A stretch of DNA of 30,328 bases from contig JASLXL010000173.1 of assembly GCA_030740335.1 (NCBI GenBank), positions 1-30,328 on the forward strand, read 5' to 3'. The stretch is from SAR202 cluster bacterium. GTDB lineage: Bacteria > Chloroflexota > Dehalococcoidia > SAR202 > CAJWER01. The position numbers and the translations under genes were made by a program. Within the stretch, counting starts at the first letter, position 1; the number at the start of each line of letters is the position of its first letter. This document shows, one piece after another, positions 8,509 to 16,639 of the stretch. The notes beneath the pieces were generated by a model. It made no database searches and was not told the origin of the DNA. It saw nothing but the letters and a program-made list of their open reading frames with translations.

Positions 8509-10116
8509 ATGGCATTCGACATACTCATCTTGAACGGGACAGTCGTAGATGGCACGGGCGAACCAAGGTACAAGGCCGACGTGGGGATATCCGGTGGCAG
8601 GATATCGGCCATTGGCAATCTGGGCGACTCTGAGGCCGCGCGGAGGATAGACGCCAAGGGCCATGTGGTGTCGCCGGGATTCATCGACATGCACAGTCAT
8701 AGCGACTTGACGCTGATTGACGATCCTGGTGGTGAGAGCAAGGCGTACCAGGGGGTGACGACTGAGGTCACAGGGAACTGCGCCTACTCGCCGTTCCCTG
8801 CCGGGCCGGCCGGGGTGAAGAAGCTACGCGCCGACATAGGAGGCGTGCTTATCTCCAACGCCGAATGGACCTGGTCGACGATGGACGAGTGGGCGAATGT
8901 GATCGATACCAACGGCGTAAGCATCAACGTCGCCGCGCAGGTGGGCAACGCTGCGCTGCGGATCGCTGTCGGCGCAACGGAGGACCGTCCGGCCAACCCG
9001 GACGAGCTGAAAGAAATGCAGCGTCTGGCGGCAGAGGCGGTCGAGCAGGGCGCGTTCAGCCTGTCGACGGGATTGTCGCTGACGCCGTCCAGCTACTCGA
9101 ACACCGAGGAGGTGGCGGCGCTGTGCCAGGCCATCTCGCACTATCCGGGCGCATTCTACGTCACCCACGCGCGGGTCATGCCAGGCTGGCACATCAAGTG
9201 TATCGAGGAGGCGGCGGAGATCGGGCATCGTGGCGGCGTACCAGTGCAGTTCTCCCATATGGCGACGACCGAGCGGTTCTTCTACGGCAACCCGGAGAAG
9301 AAGGTCGCCGTTGTCGAAAAGGCCCGAGCGGAAGGGTTGGACATGACCTACGACGTCTACCCCTACACCGCCGCTGGGGCCGGAATCAACCAGACCATTC
9401 CGCTGTGGTTCCAGGAAGGTGGACTCGACGCATACATGGGGCGTCTCCAAGATCCTGCCCTACGCAAGAAAGCCCTCGAAGAGATGACCATCGGTCGCGC
9501 CGGCGGGGAGCCGCCTCTGTGGGACAAGTGGGTCATTTCGAACGTCAGCTCGGAGGCGAACAAGGGCCTCATAGGCCGCTCCATAGAGCAGATCGGCAGG
9601 GACAGAGGCGTCGACCCGTCGGAGGCGGCGCTGCAGCTGGTCGAAGAGGAACGCGACTCTGTGATGGCGGTGGTCCACAACCGAGTGGAAGGGGACGTGC
9701 GCTACTACCTGGGTCACCCCCAGGCGATGATCGGCTCGGACGGGAATGCCGTTTCGCCAGACGGACTCTACTCGGAGTTCGAGCCGCACCCCAGATTCTA
9801 TGGAACATATCCACGGATCCTGGGTCGATACGTCCGTGAGCAGCCCTCGGTGATGTCACTGGAGACGGCCATATACAAGATGGCCGGTTTCCCCGCCGAG
9901 AGGCTCTCGCTTTCAGATCGCGGCAGGATCGCCGAGGGGCTTGTTGCAGACGTGGTGGTGTTCGACCCGGACACGGTGATCGACCAGGCGACGTTCGAAC
10001 AGCCGCACCAGTTCCCGATGGGCATCCCTCATGTGCTGGTCGCAGGTGAGCCGGTCATCCTGAACGGAAAGCACACCAACGCAAGGCCGGGCAAGGTGCT
10101 GCGGCGCGGCGGTTAG
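8509..10116 (+). CDS. N-acyl-D-amino-acid deacylase (D-aminoacylase) family amidohydrolase
   Basis: This enzyme releases D-amino acids from N-acyl forms, or a related amide; the family also includes dihydropyrimidinase-like and N-acyl-D-Glu/Asp deacylases. At 535 residues it has the family length. The metal ligands are visible: His62 and His64 in GFIDMHSHSD, Cys91 in TGNCAYSP (the bridging Cys that marks D-aminoacylases), His220 in VTHARV, His250 in QFSHMAT and an Asp in IGSDGN at 411. GIPHVLVAGEPVILNGKHTNARPGKVLR is the standard C-terminal ending. A GGAG ribosome site lies about 8 nt before ATG 8509. It probably feeds on peptidoglycan-derived or bacterial D-amino acids, consistent with other peptide and amide hydrolases nearby. 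Confidence 0.9.
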   Translation: MAFDILILNGTVVDGTGEPRYKADVGISGGRISAIGNLGDSEAARRIDAKGHVVSPGFIDMHSHSDLTLIDDPGGESKAYQGVTTEVTGNCAYSPFPAGPAGVKKLRADIGGVLISNAEWTWSTMDEWANVIDTNGVSINVAAQVGNAALRIAVGATEDRPANPDELKEMQRLAAEAVEQGAFSLSTGLSLTPSSYSNTEEVAALCQAISHYPGAFYVTHARVMPGWHIKCIEEAAEIGHRGGVPVQFSHMATTERFFYGNPEKKVAVVEKARAEGLDMTYDVYPYTAAGAGINQTIPLWFQEGGLDAYMGRLQDPALRKKALEEMTIGRAGGEPPLWDKWVISNVSSEANKGLIGRSIEQIGRDRGVDPSEAALQLVEEERDSVMAVVHNRVEGDVRYYLGHPQAMIGSDGNAVSPDGLYSEFEPHPRFYGTYPRILGRYVREQPSVMSLETAIYKMAGFPAERLSLSDRGRIAEGLVADVVVFDPDTVIDQATFEQPHQFPMGIPHVLVAGEPVILNGKHTNARPGKVLRRGG

Positions 10117-10151
10117 GCTAGTGGCACTATACAGACCAACGAGGTGAGGGC

Positions 10152-11108
10152 ATGAGGGTCGAGGTACCGATCAAGCCGGCCCTGGCGCAGGAGCTACTGG
10201 GGTTCTGGGCTGATACATTCGGCGATATCCCGGACCTGAATCCCGGGGCGTTGCTGGGCGAGGATGCTGGAAACAACGACTACTACCTCTATGTGACCCA
10301 GCGCGACGGGCGGGTTAGCGGGTCGTGCATGACCACTCACTCCCTGTCTGTGCCGTCCATCGGCGGGTTCGGCGAGGTGGCGACGGTCCCGGCGCTCCGA
10401 GGGCAAGGCATCGCTACTGAGCTATGCAGTCAGGCTGTCGAGGATTTTGCATCGGTGGGCGGACAGGCACTGTTCCTAGGGACAGGGAACGGGGCTGCGG
10501 CGAGGATCTACCACCGGCTCGGCTGGCGCAAGCTGCCGTCGACCATCGTGTGGGCCAACATCCCCGCAGGTGACTCGCCGGAGTCGTTCCTCGTGGAGCT
10601 GTTTCGCGAACAGGCCCCGGTGACCATTTCCTCGGGCGGTCCGGCGGACCGAGTACCCATGATCCCGTTGATCGTTACTCCACACGACTGGCAGGTGCTC
10701 GACGTGAATGTGTCCTTGTATTCGAGCCGTTACGCCTTGGTCAGCGGCTGCATGAGCCTCTACCCACGATATGAAGCGCTCGAAGCGGATGGCGGCGGTG
10801 CCTGGTTTTCTGCCCACTCGGGCGGAGGACGTGTAGTGGGCCTGTCGACGGCAAAACTGGACGATCAGGGCGGTTGCCGAGTGGACGGGTTTAGCCACGG
10901 CGCGTTCGCGGACGCGCGGGCTGGTCTGATCGAGGCCGCGGCTAGTTGGGGCGCCGGTCGTGGTGTACGGATATGGTCCGCTGTTTCAGTGGAGGATGAG
11001 GAGAAGCTGGCTCTTCTGGAGTTGTTGGGCTTTCGGAATGTCGGTACTGGTAAAGATTTTAATATGGATGGCCGGATGGTCGGCGCCATGCGGCTGGAGT
11101 TGTCGTAG
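10152..11108 (+). CDS. GNAT-family N-acetyltransferase with an extra C-terminal domain
   Basis: Residues 1-135 form a GNAT domain. GEVATVPALRGQGIATELC is the acetyl-CoA pyrophosphate-binding motif A, and LGTGNGAAARIYHRLGWRKL is motif B with the usual Tyr. The remaining 180 residues do not show a second motif A and may be a degenerate GNAT half, since AFADARAGLIEAAASWGAGRG and LLELLGFRNVGT look like its last helices. The acceptor is unknown. The start ATG 10152 follows GAGGTGAGG closely. The gene lies 35 nt after the D-aminoacylase, so the two are probably co-transcribed. An acetyltransferase beside an N-acyl deacylase is suggestive but not proof of shared substrates. Confidence 0.75.
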   Translation: MRVEVPIKPALAQELLGFWADTFGDIPDLNPGALLGEDAGNNDYYLYVTQRDGRVSGSCMTTHSLSVPSIGGFGEVATVPALRGQGIATELCSQAVEDFASVGGQALFLGTGNGAAARIYHRLGWRKLPSTIVWANIPAGDSPESFLVELFREQAPVTISSGGPADRVPMIPLIVTPHDWQVLDVNVSLYSSRYALVSGCMSLYPRYEALEADGGGAWFSAHSGGGRVVGLSTAKLDDQGGCRVDGFSHGAFADARAGLIEAAASWGAGRGVRIWSAVSVEDEEKLALLELLGFRNVGTGKDFNMDGRMVGAMRLELS

Positions 11109-11155
11109 CGGCATCATGGCACCGTAACCCGCCACCCAAAAGAGAATAATAGTTA

Positions 11156-11208
11156 TTGTGAGGGACACCCTCACACACCCGGCAAAGGGGCTGCGGCCCT
11201 CTGCACGC
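11156..11208 (-). repeat. Dispersed repeat family B (double hairpin), copy 1
   Basis: The segment is the reverse complement of 26349-26401 with about 6 mismatches in 53 nt. It contains an 8-bp perfect hairpin (TGTGAGGG/CCCTCACA) with a 3-nt loop, plus a smaller GGGC/GCCC hairpin. It lies in the 147-nt gap between the GNAT and PPOX genes. Confidence 0.75.
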
Positions 11209-11255
11209 CTGTCACGCACTCTACTGGTGGTAGGACCTAGGAGGCTTCAAGACAC

Positions 11256-11702
11256 ATGCCTGGACTTACTGCAAAGCAGGTGGATGTGCTGCTGGCGACG
11301 CCGGTGATTGCGCGGCTTGCGACGGTGCGAGAAGACGGCGCGCCGTATATCGTGCCGGTGTGGCAGCACTGGGATGGTGAGGCGATGTACATCATCCCGC
11401 GCGAGCGCTCGCGATTCGTCGATGACATCAGCCGCGAGTCTCGGGTGGCCGTCTCCTGCGCGGACGACGTCGATGCCGGCCACCCGCGGATTCTCATCGA
11501 GGGCGACGCGGAGATTGTGGAGGGGCCGGCGCCGATGGCGGGCAGATTCCTGGAGATCGCGAGGGAGATGGCGTTCAGGTATGGTGGCGAATCCGGGCTG
11601 GCGTACCTCGCCGGGACTATCAATAAGCCGCGCTACCTACTGCGTGTGACGCCCCGAAAGATCACGACGTGGGCTGGGGGCTGGCATCCACGGTACGGGT
11701 AG
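11256..11702 (+). CDS. PPOX-fold (pyridoxamine 5'-phosphate oxidase-like) flavin/F420-binding protein
   Basis: A 148-residue split-barrel protein of the PNPOx-like superfamily that binds FMN or F420 and reduces or oxidises a small substrate. Typical features are the opening LLATPVIARLATVREDGAPYIVPVWQHWDG, then MYIIPRERSRFVDDISRESRVAVSC and a final barrel strand LLRVTPRKITTWAGG. An AGGAGG ribosome site at about 11238 precedes the ATG. The choice between FMN and F420 cannot be made from sequence alone. It is transcribed towards the methylamine cluster but separated from it by nearly 500 nt. Confidence 0.8.
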   Translation: MPGLTAKQVDVLLATPVIARLATVREDGAPYIVPVWQHWDGEAMYIIPRERSRFVDDISRESRVAVSCADDVDAGHPRILIEGDAEIVEGPAPMAGRFLEIAREMAFRYGGESGLAYLAGTINKPRYLLRVTPRKITTWAGGWHPRYG

Positions 11703-11738
11703 TAGTAGGGGCAGAGAAGCGTCTCATTGGACAATTGG

Positions 11739-11766
11739 CCCTTCGAGACAAGCTCAGGGTGAGCGG
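11739..11766 (-). repeat. Dispersed repeat family A, copy 2 (diverged)
   Basis: Read on the minus strand it gives CACCCTGAGCTTGTC followed by TCGAAGGG, the same pattern as copy 1 at 6026. It is shorter and less alike than the other pair. Confidence 0.45.
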
Positions 11767-11838
11767 CAAATCTGAATCCCACTAGTGATGACCAGCGAAC
11801 CTCAGTATCGCTTCACCGAATTTGGGGCAAGGCAGGTG

Positions 11839-11966
11839 GAAAACGAAACCCCATCAGGTGTGGCGGACGATGGTGATGGAGCTGGGGTTGGTGCGATCGG
11901 TGCGCAGGTCGACGAAGCTGTGCTCAACAATCCAGTCCAACAGGGCCCCATAGGGGTTTCGTTTTC
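11839..11966. repeat. 14-bp perfect inverted repeat enclosing 100 nt
   Basis: GAAAACGAAACCCC at 11839-11852 is exactly mirrored by GGGGTTTCGTTTTC at 11953-11966. It could be the ends of a small inserted element, an operator pair, or chance. Confidence 0.5.
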
Positions 11967-12099
11967 GGAAGCCGATTGCGATGGGGTTGACGTATGGATT
12001 ATCACGGACGAGCTTGCGACATTCCGCGCTGAAGCGGGCTCTAGTAGTCGGCCTGCCGGACAGATTATCGACCAGGACGCCCCTCAGGTCCGAACCTTG
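11854..12099 (-). pseudogene. Possible minus-strand gene remnant, family not recognised
   Basis: This minus-strand frame is open for about 81 codons between a TAG (12100-12102) and a TGA (11854-11856). Its amino acids look protein-like (RARFSAECRKLVRDNPYVNP, then GFRKRNPYGALLDWIVEHSF). It has no ATG or GTG at its beginning, so if it was once coding it is now an internal or C-terminal fragment. I cannot name a family. Confidence 0.3.
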
Positions 12100-12125
12100 C
12101 TACTAGTGGTATCGGGTGCTATATT
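12097..12125 (+). promoter_or_regulatory. Promoter of the N-methylglutamate pathway operon
   Basis: TTGCTA (12097-12102) and TATATT (12120-12125) are separated by exactly 17 nt and match the sigma-70 consensus at four and five of six positions. The predicted transcript starts near 12132 and has a leader of about 64 nt before the mgsA GTG. No regulator gene is adjacent. Confidence 0.55.
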
Positions 12126-12195
12126 TGTGGCGCGAAAAGAGGGGTGCAAACGGACCGACTTGACTGCACCCACGCTCATCGGAGGGCTGGACCGA

Positions 12196-13110
12196 GTGTG
12201 TGGCATTAGCGGAATAATGCATAAGAAGAGCAAGGCGAATAGCCTCGCTCCCATCGGTCGAGACCTGGTCAAAATGCTGGACTCTCTGGCCCACCGTGGC
12301 ACGGACTCCACCGGCTTCACCGTTGCCGGGGAGGCCTTCGCGGAAGACCTTATTCTTCGGATCTGGACGGACGGCAAGGACAGCGAGGAGGGCGTGCTGG
12401 CCCGCGTATCCGAAGCAATCGGACGCAGGGGCGGCGTGGTAGGTACGAGCCAGACATGGGGCGGATTCCTCCGCCTCACCGTCAATTATGAAGGCGAGGT
12501 TAAAGCCCTTGCCGAGGCCCTGCTCGACACCAACGATGTGGCGATCCACAGCATCGGTCGCTCATCTGAAACGGTCAAGGATGTCGGCACGGCCACGGAG
12601 ATGGACCGGACCCACTCTGTCAGCGGCATCATGGGAACCCACGGAATCGGCCACGTCCGGATGGCCACCGAGAGCATCGTAGACATCGGCCACGCCCACC
12701 CCTTCTGGGCCTTCCCGTTCCCCGACGTCACCGTCGTCCACAATGGACAACTCACCAACTATCACAGCATGAAGCGAAAATATGAAGACTTCGGGCATCG
12801 CTTCCAGACCCACAACGACTCCGAACTGATCGCGGTGTACCTCGCCGACAAACTCGCCAGCGGGGACACCCTCGACTCCGCATTACACGCGTCGCTTGAA
12901 GACATGGACGGCACGTTCACTTACCTTGTATCTACCCAGAGTGGGATGGGTTGCGCCAAGGACCGTTGGTCCGCCAAACCCCTGGTCTTGATGGAGACCG
13001 ACAACGTGGTTGCCCTGGCCTCTGAAGAGGTCGCGCTTCGCAGCGTATTTTCGGATGAGATCGATCGCGTCGAGCCCCAGGAGAACAAGGTCATGACGTG
13101 GTCAGTCTAG
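12196..13110 (+). CDS. mgsA: N-methylglutamate synthase subunit A: class II glutamine amidotransferase
   Basis: This is the glutaminase-type subunit of a three-part glutamate-synthase-like enzyme (also named GlxB in some genomes). By homology it accepts gamma-glutamylmethylamide and releases methylamine, for joining to 2-oxoglutarate and formation of N-methylglutamate. The start is GTG 12196, because class II amidotransferases need Cys at position 2 and the protein then begins Met-Cys2-Gly-Ile-Ser-Gly. GGAGG at 12181-12185 lies 10 nt upstream. Other landmarks are AHRGTDSTGF, GHVRMATES, Asn183-Gly184 in VVHNGQLTN (oxyanion hole) and HNDSELIA. The length is 304 residues. The stop overlaps mgsB by 13 nt, so the two are translationally coupled. 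An ordinary GltB has this domain fused to the rest, which is not the case here. Confidence 0.85.
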   Translation: MCGISGIMHKKSKANSLAPIGRDLVKMLDSLAHRGTDSTGFTVAGEAFAEDLILRIWTDGKDSEEGVLARVSEAIGRRGGVVGTSQTWGGFLRLTVNYEGEVKALAEALLDTNDVAIHSIGRSSETVKDVGTATEMDRTHSVSGIMGTHGIGHVRMATESIVDIGHAHPFWAFPFPDVTVVHNGQLTNYHSMKRKYEDFGHRFQTHNDSELIAVYLADKLASGDTLDSALHASLEDMDGTFTYLVSTQSGMGCAKDRWSAKPLVLMETDNVVALASEEVALRSVFSDEIDRVEPQENKVMTWSV

Positions 13111-13781
13111 ACGCAGCGGAGATGACGACCCGCGAGCTGAATACGCGACTGAAGGAGTTGGCCGAGGCCGGCACCGAGGTTACGGTTGTCAATCCGCGGG
13201 CTCATCACAACATCGCCGTTGGCATTCTGACCCCCTGCAAAATCGCGATCGACGGCAGCGTCGGGTACTACTCGGCGAGCCTGCTGGACGGACCAGAGGT
13301 GACCATCGACGGCAACGCTGGATGGGCCCTTGGTGAAAACCTGATGAGCGGCCGGATTGCCCTGTCGCGTAGTGCTGGGGCCTCCGTGGCCGCTAGCATG
13401 AGGGGCGGCGAGGTCTACGTCGGCGGCAGTGCCGGAGCCCGAGCCGGGATCTCGATGAAGGGCGGCACGCTGCTGATACGGGGCGACGCCGGGTTCCTTG
13501 CAGGCTTCATGATGCAAAAGGGCCGCATTGTTGTGTGCGGCGATGTCGGTGAAGCGGTGGGCGACTCCATGTACGAGGGGACCATCTACGTCGGCGGCTC
13601 CTACGGCTCTCTGGGCAACGATGCCAAAGTCGAGGAGATCACCGAGGACGAGCTGATATCGGTATGGGACTACCTCGATCAAAACGGCATCTCCGAAAAG
13701 CCGCGATTCACTAAGATTGTCTCGGCGAAGCGACTCTACCACTACGACTCGCTTGAGCGCCTCGAAAAGGTGGTGGTTTAG
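13098..13781 (+). CDS. mgsB: N-methylglutamate synthase subunit B: GXGXG-repeat protein
   Basis: A 227-residue protein made almost wholly of the GltB C-terminal beta-helix (GXGXG) domain, which in glutamate synthase is structural and bridges the glutaminase and synthase sites. Repeats such as GNAGWALGENLMSG, GSAGARAGISMKGG, GDAGFLAGFMMQKG and GDVGEAVGDSMYEG follow each other at about 20-residue intervals. The start is GTG 13098, inside the end of mgsA. An ATG at 13122 is an alternative, but GGAG touches it directly. The stop TAG shares its G with the GTG of mgsC (TAGTG), giving tight coupling. Known relatives are GlxC and MgsB. Confidence 0.85.
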   Translation: MVSLDAAEMTTRELNTRLKELAEAGTEVTVVNPRAHHNIAVGILTPCKIAIDGSVGYYSASLLDGPEVTIDGNAGWALGENLMSGRIALSRSAGASVAASMRGGEVYVGGSAGARAGISMKGGTLLIRGDAGFLAGFMMQKGRIVVCGDVGEAVGDSMYEGTIYVGGSYGSLGNDAKVEEITEDELISVWDYLDQNGISEKPRFTKIVSAKRLYHYDSLERLEKVVV

Positions 13782-15082
13782 TGGTATACCCCAGCAGCCA
13801 GATCATGACCCCGTGGATCATCGACGACATCCACGCTAAGGCAGAGCTAGGTCGGTACAGGATCCGAGGCTTCAGCACGTTCCAGAAGGTGACGCACTTC
13901 GACGACCTGACGTTCCTCTCCACGGGGCTAACACGCTTCCCCTTGGAGGGCTATAAGGAGCAGTGCAATACCGTCACGACTATCGGGGCACGCTACGCCG
14001 AGCAGCCCCTTGTGCTCGACACACCGGTGTACATCTCTGGCATGAGTTACGGCGCACTCTCGGCCAACGCCAAGACCGCCCTGGGCAAAGGCGCGGCCCT
14101 TACCGGTACGGCGAGCTGCACCGGCGACGGTGGGATGCTACAGGCTGAACGGGACGCGGCGGACAAGCTTATCTACCAGGTTCTCCCAAGCCGATACGGC
14201 TTCGATCCGAACCACCTGGCGCAGGCCCAGGCCGTGGAGATTGTCGTTGGGCAGGGCGCCAAGCCCGGTACCGGCGGCATGCTCATGGGTGTAAAGGTCA
14301 GAGACGAGATCGCCGAGATGCGGGATCTGCCTGCGGGCATTGACCAGCGCTCCCCTGCCCGACACCCTGACTGGCTCGGGCCCGACGACCTGGCGATGAA
14401 GATCGACCAGCTCCGGGAGGCAACCGGCCACCAGGTACCCATACACGTCAAGCTCGGCGCGTGCCGCGTGGCAGACGATGTGAAGCTAGCGGCGAAGGCC
14501 GGGGCTGACGCTATCGTGATCGACAGTATGGTGGCAGGGACTGGCGCCTCCGCGGAGGTGCTACTGGACCACAGCGGCATCCCGACGGTGCCAGCCATCG
14601 TGATGGCGCGAGAGGCGCTGCGAGAACTGAGGCTAAACGGCAAGGTCAGCCTCATCATTTCGGGCGGCATTCGCAGCGGCGCGGACGCAGCAAAGGCGCT
14701 GGCTCTCGGAGCCGATGCGGTGGCGATTGGCCTGGCATCGCTCATAGCGCTCAACTGCAACAAGGATATCCCGGAAGCGGACTTCGAGGCCGAAGTCGGA
14801 GTGCCCGCAGGGAATTGCCGCCACTGTCAGACGGGCAAGTGCCCCGTTGGAATCGCGACTCAGGATCCAGAGCTGTCCAAGCGCCTGGACCCTGAAGAGG
14901 GCGCCGAGCGCGTGGCGAATTTCATAAACTCGATGACGATGGAGATGGCGTTGCTGACCAGGTCGCTGGGCAAGGGTGACGTGCACAGCCTGGAGCCCGA
15001 GGACCTGGCCGCACTTACCATCGAGGCGTCCGCCATGGCCCGAGTGCCATTGGTGGGCACCAATAAGGTGTTTGGCGAGTAG
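13781..15082 (+). CDS. mgsC: N-methylglutamate synthase subunit C: FMN/Fe-S glutamate-synthase-like catalytic subunit
   Basis: A 433-residue TIM-barrel protein matching the FMN-binding central domain of GltB. It should condense methylamine with 2-oxoglutarate and reduce the imine to N-methylglutamate. Visible motifs are YISGMSYGALSANAKTALGKGA and GDGGML near the start, GQGAKPGTGGML (2-oxoglutarate/FMN loop), IVIDSMVAGTGA, and the FMN phosphate site ISGGIRSGADAAKAL. A cluster motif Cys346-x2-Cys349-x4-Cys354 in GNCRHCQTGKCPVG should bind the [3Fe-4S] cluster of this family. No GltD-like NADPH subunit is present in the window, so the electron donor (ferredoxin or another) is unknown. Confidence 0.88.
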   Translation: MVYPSSQIMTPWIIDDIHAKAELGRYRIRGFSTFQKVTHFDDLTFLSTGLTRFPLEGYKEQCNTVTTIGARYAEQPLVLDTPVYISGMSYGALSANAKTALGKGAALTGTASCTGDGGMLQAERDAADKLIYQVLPSRYGFDPNHLAQAQAVEIVVGQGAKPGTGGMLMGVKVRDEIAEMRDLPAGIDQRSPARHPDWLGPDDLAMKIDQLREATGHQVPIHVKLGACRVADDVKLAAKAGADAIVIDSMVAGTGASAEVLLDHSGIPTVPAIVMAREALRELRLNGKVSLIISGGIRSGADAAKALALGADAVAIGLASLIALNCNKDIPEADFEAEVGVPAGNCRHCQTGKCPVGIATQDPELSKRLDPEEGAERVANFINSMTMEMALLTRSLGKGDVHSLEPEDLAALTIEASAMARVPLVGTNKVFGE

Positions 15083-15175
15083 TCACTCCGACTGCAAGAG
15101 GGTGTTCGAAAAGTAGCTGGCCCCAGATTAATCGGGTACTAGAAAAAGCACAGCAGCCCCCCTTTTGATGACTCC

Positions 15176-15190
15176 GCCCCGTCGCGGGGC
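15176..15190 (+). promoter_or_regulatory. Small GC hairpin just before the gmaS ribosome site
   Basis: GCCCCG (15176-15181) pairs perfectly with CGGGGC (15185-15190) across a TCG loop. It ends 6 nt before the AGGAG of gmaS (15197-15201), inside the 127-nt gap after mgsC. There is no T-run, so it is not a standard terminator. It could affect RNA stability or translation of gmaS. Confidence 0.4.
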
Positions 15191-15209
15191 AGGCACAGGA
15201 GCCCACCAC

Positions 15210-16571
15210 ATGGCCACCCGGGAAGATGTCCGCCGTCGAATGCAAGAGGACGGGATAGAGTACCTGCTGACGCAGTTCGTGGACATCCACGGCGCGCCCA
15301 AGGTCAAGATGGTCCCTGCGTCCCACCTGGACGACGTAATAGACGATGGTGCGGGCTTCGCGGGTGCTGCGGTGCCCGGTCTCGGACAGGGGCCCCACTC
15401 CCATGACATGATGGCCCGAGTCGACCTGGACACCTACAACGCCGTGCCCTGGCGAGAAGGCGTCGCGAGCTTCTCCAGCGACCTGTTCGTCGACGATGAA
15501 CCTCACCCCTACTGCTCTCGTCAAAACCTCAAGCGCGTGCTTGGGGAGGCTCGTGCGGCGGGATACACGTTCCACGTCGGAATCGAGCCCGAACACTTCC
15601 TGGTCACGAGGAACGACGACGGCTCCATCGAGGTCTGGGACCCCAACAAGGTCGATGACCTGGGCAAGCCCTGCTATGACTTCAAAGGAATCTCCAACGT
15701 CATGGGCTATTTGCAAGACCTCATGGACGGTATGGCCAGCGTTGGGTGGGACGTGTACCAGTCAGACCACGAGGACGCCAACGGCCAGTATGAAGTCAAC
15801 TTCGTGTTCAGCGATGCGCTGACTACGGCGGACCGCTATACGTTCTTCAAGATGATGACGAGCCAGTACGCCCAGAAATACGGTGCCATCGCTACTCATA
15901 TGGCGAAACCCTTTGGCGACAAGACAGGCAGCGGTGGCCATCTACACTTCCACGTGGAGAACGCTGAGACCGGAGACAACCTGTTCCTGGACAACGACGA
16001 CCCGCAAGGGCTCGGACTCTCGGAGTTCGCCTATCACTTCATCGGCGGCATTTTCGACCACGCGCGGGCTCTGTCCGCCGTGACCTCGCCCACGGTCAAT
16101 TGCTATAAGAGGCTACAACTCGGCGCTGGACTGACGGGGACATCCTCGGGTTTCACCTGGACCCCGGCCTTCATATCCTACGGCGACAATAACCGGACCC
16201 AGATGATCCGCACGGCAGGCCCTGGCCACCTTGAGGACCGCACAGTGTCTGCGGCGTGCAACCCGTACCTGGCGATGGCTGCCTATGTCGCAGCCGGGCT
16301 GGACGGTGTGAAACGAAAGCTGGACCCGGGCAAGGCGAACATGGGAAACAACATGTACTCTCTGGGACTGGAGGAGATCGCCCGCAGGGGCGTTCGCACA
16401 CTGCCACAGAGCCTCAACGAGGCGATCTCGGAGCTACGCAAGGATACAGTGGTACAGGGTGCTCTGGGGGTCATATCCGACGAATTCGTGACCCTGAAAG
16501 AGGCGGAGTGGAACGAGTATCACAAGCAGGTTTCGGCCTGGGAGATCGACCGTTACCTGACGATGTTCTAG
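15210..16571 (+). CDS. gmaS: gamma-Glutamylmethylamide synthetase (glutamine-synthetase-like)
   Basis: An ATP-dependent ligase of the glutamine synthetase superfamily. It is assigned to joining methylamine to glutamate because it sits between mgsABC and the mgd genes. The N-terminus (YLLTQFVDIHGAPKVKMVP) is the beta-grasp domain. IEPEHFLV carries a metal Glu, SGGHLHFHVE is the ATP/metal segment, and NCYKRLQLG with NNRTQMIR is the glutamate-binding region. The start is ATG 15210 with AGGAG at 15197-15201; the longer frame from ATG 15165 has no ribosome site and reads through a hairpin. This gives 453 residues, close to known GmaS (about 440-450). From sequence alone a GlnT-type glutamine synthetase cannot be excluded; the call rests mainly on context. 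Confidence 0.82.
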   Translation: MATREDVRRRMQEDGIEYLLTQFVDIHGAPKVKMVPASHLDDVIDDGAGFAGAAVPGLGQGPHSHDMMARVDLDTYNAVPWREGVASFSSDLFVDDEPHPYCSRQNLKRVLGEARAAGYTFHVGIEPEHFLVTRNDDGSIEVWDPNKVDDLGKPCYDFKGISNVMGYLQDLMDGMASVGWDVYQSDHEDANGQYEVNFVFSDALTTADRYTFFKMMTSQYAQKYGAIATHMAKPFGDKTGSGGHLHFHVENAETGDNLFLDNDDPQGLGLSEFAYHFIGGIFDHARALSAVTSPTVNCYKRLQLGAGLTGTSSGFTWTPAFISYGDNNRTQMIRTAGPGHLEDRTVSAACNPYLAMAAYVAAGLDGVKRKLDPGKANMGNNMYSLGLEEIARRGVRTLPQSLNEAISELRKDTVVQGALGVISDEFVTLKEAEWNEYHKQVSAWEIDRYLTMF

Positions 16572-16588
16572 AGTCTTATATCTGGGGA

Positions 16589-16632
16589 GTGCAGAGGGGT
16601 TGAGCACCTTTGCATCTTTGTTGAGGGACAAA
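16589..16632 (+). repeat. Probable decayed copy of repeat family B before mgdB
   Basis: This segment begins with GTGCAGAGGGG exactly as in the copy at 26349. It keeps ACCTTTGC and TTGAGGG at matching spacing, about 28 of 39 positions alike, but has lost the second arm of the large hairpin. The GAGGGA at 16623-16628 is the best ribosome site for mgdB. Confidence 0.4.
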
Positions 16633-16639
16633 TACGAAC

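Larger units (their letters stand above)
11703..12195 (+). other. 493-nt gene-poor leader region upstream of mgsA
   Basis: A reading frame is open through this region from 11785 into mgsA, but the amino acids are low-complexity and unlike any class II amidotransferase, so it is not coding on this strand. The region holds a family A repeat copy, a 14-bp inverted repeat, a minus-strand stretch that looks like a gene remnant, and a promoter, each listed separately. Confidence 0.6.

Noticed and set aside
11785..12195. Open frame extending mgsA by 137 codons upstream
   Set aside because: The extension is low-complexity and unlike the family. Class II amidotransferases need Cys directly after the start, which GTG 12196 with its GGAGG provides.
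12196..15082. Ordinary glutamate synthase large subunit split into three
   Set aside because: No GltD partner is present, each part is a separate coupled gene, and the parts are followed by gmaS and a sarcosine-oxidase-like set, which is the N-methylglutamate arrangement.
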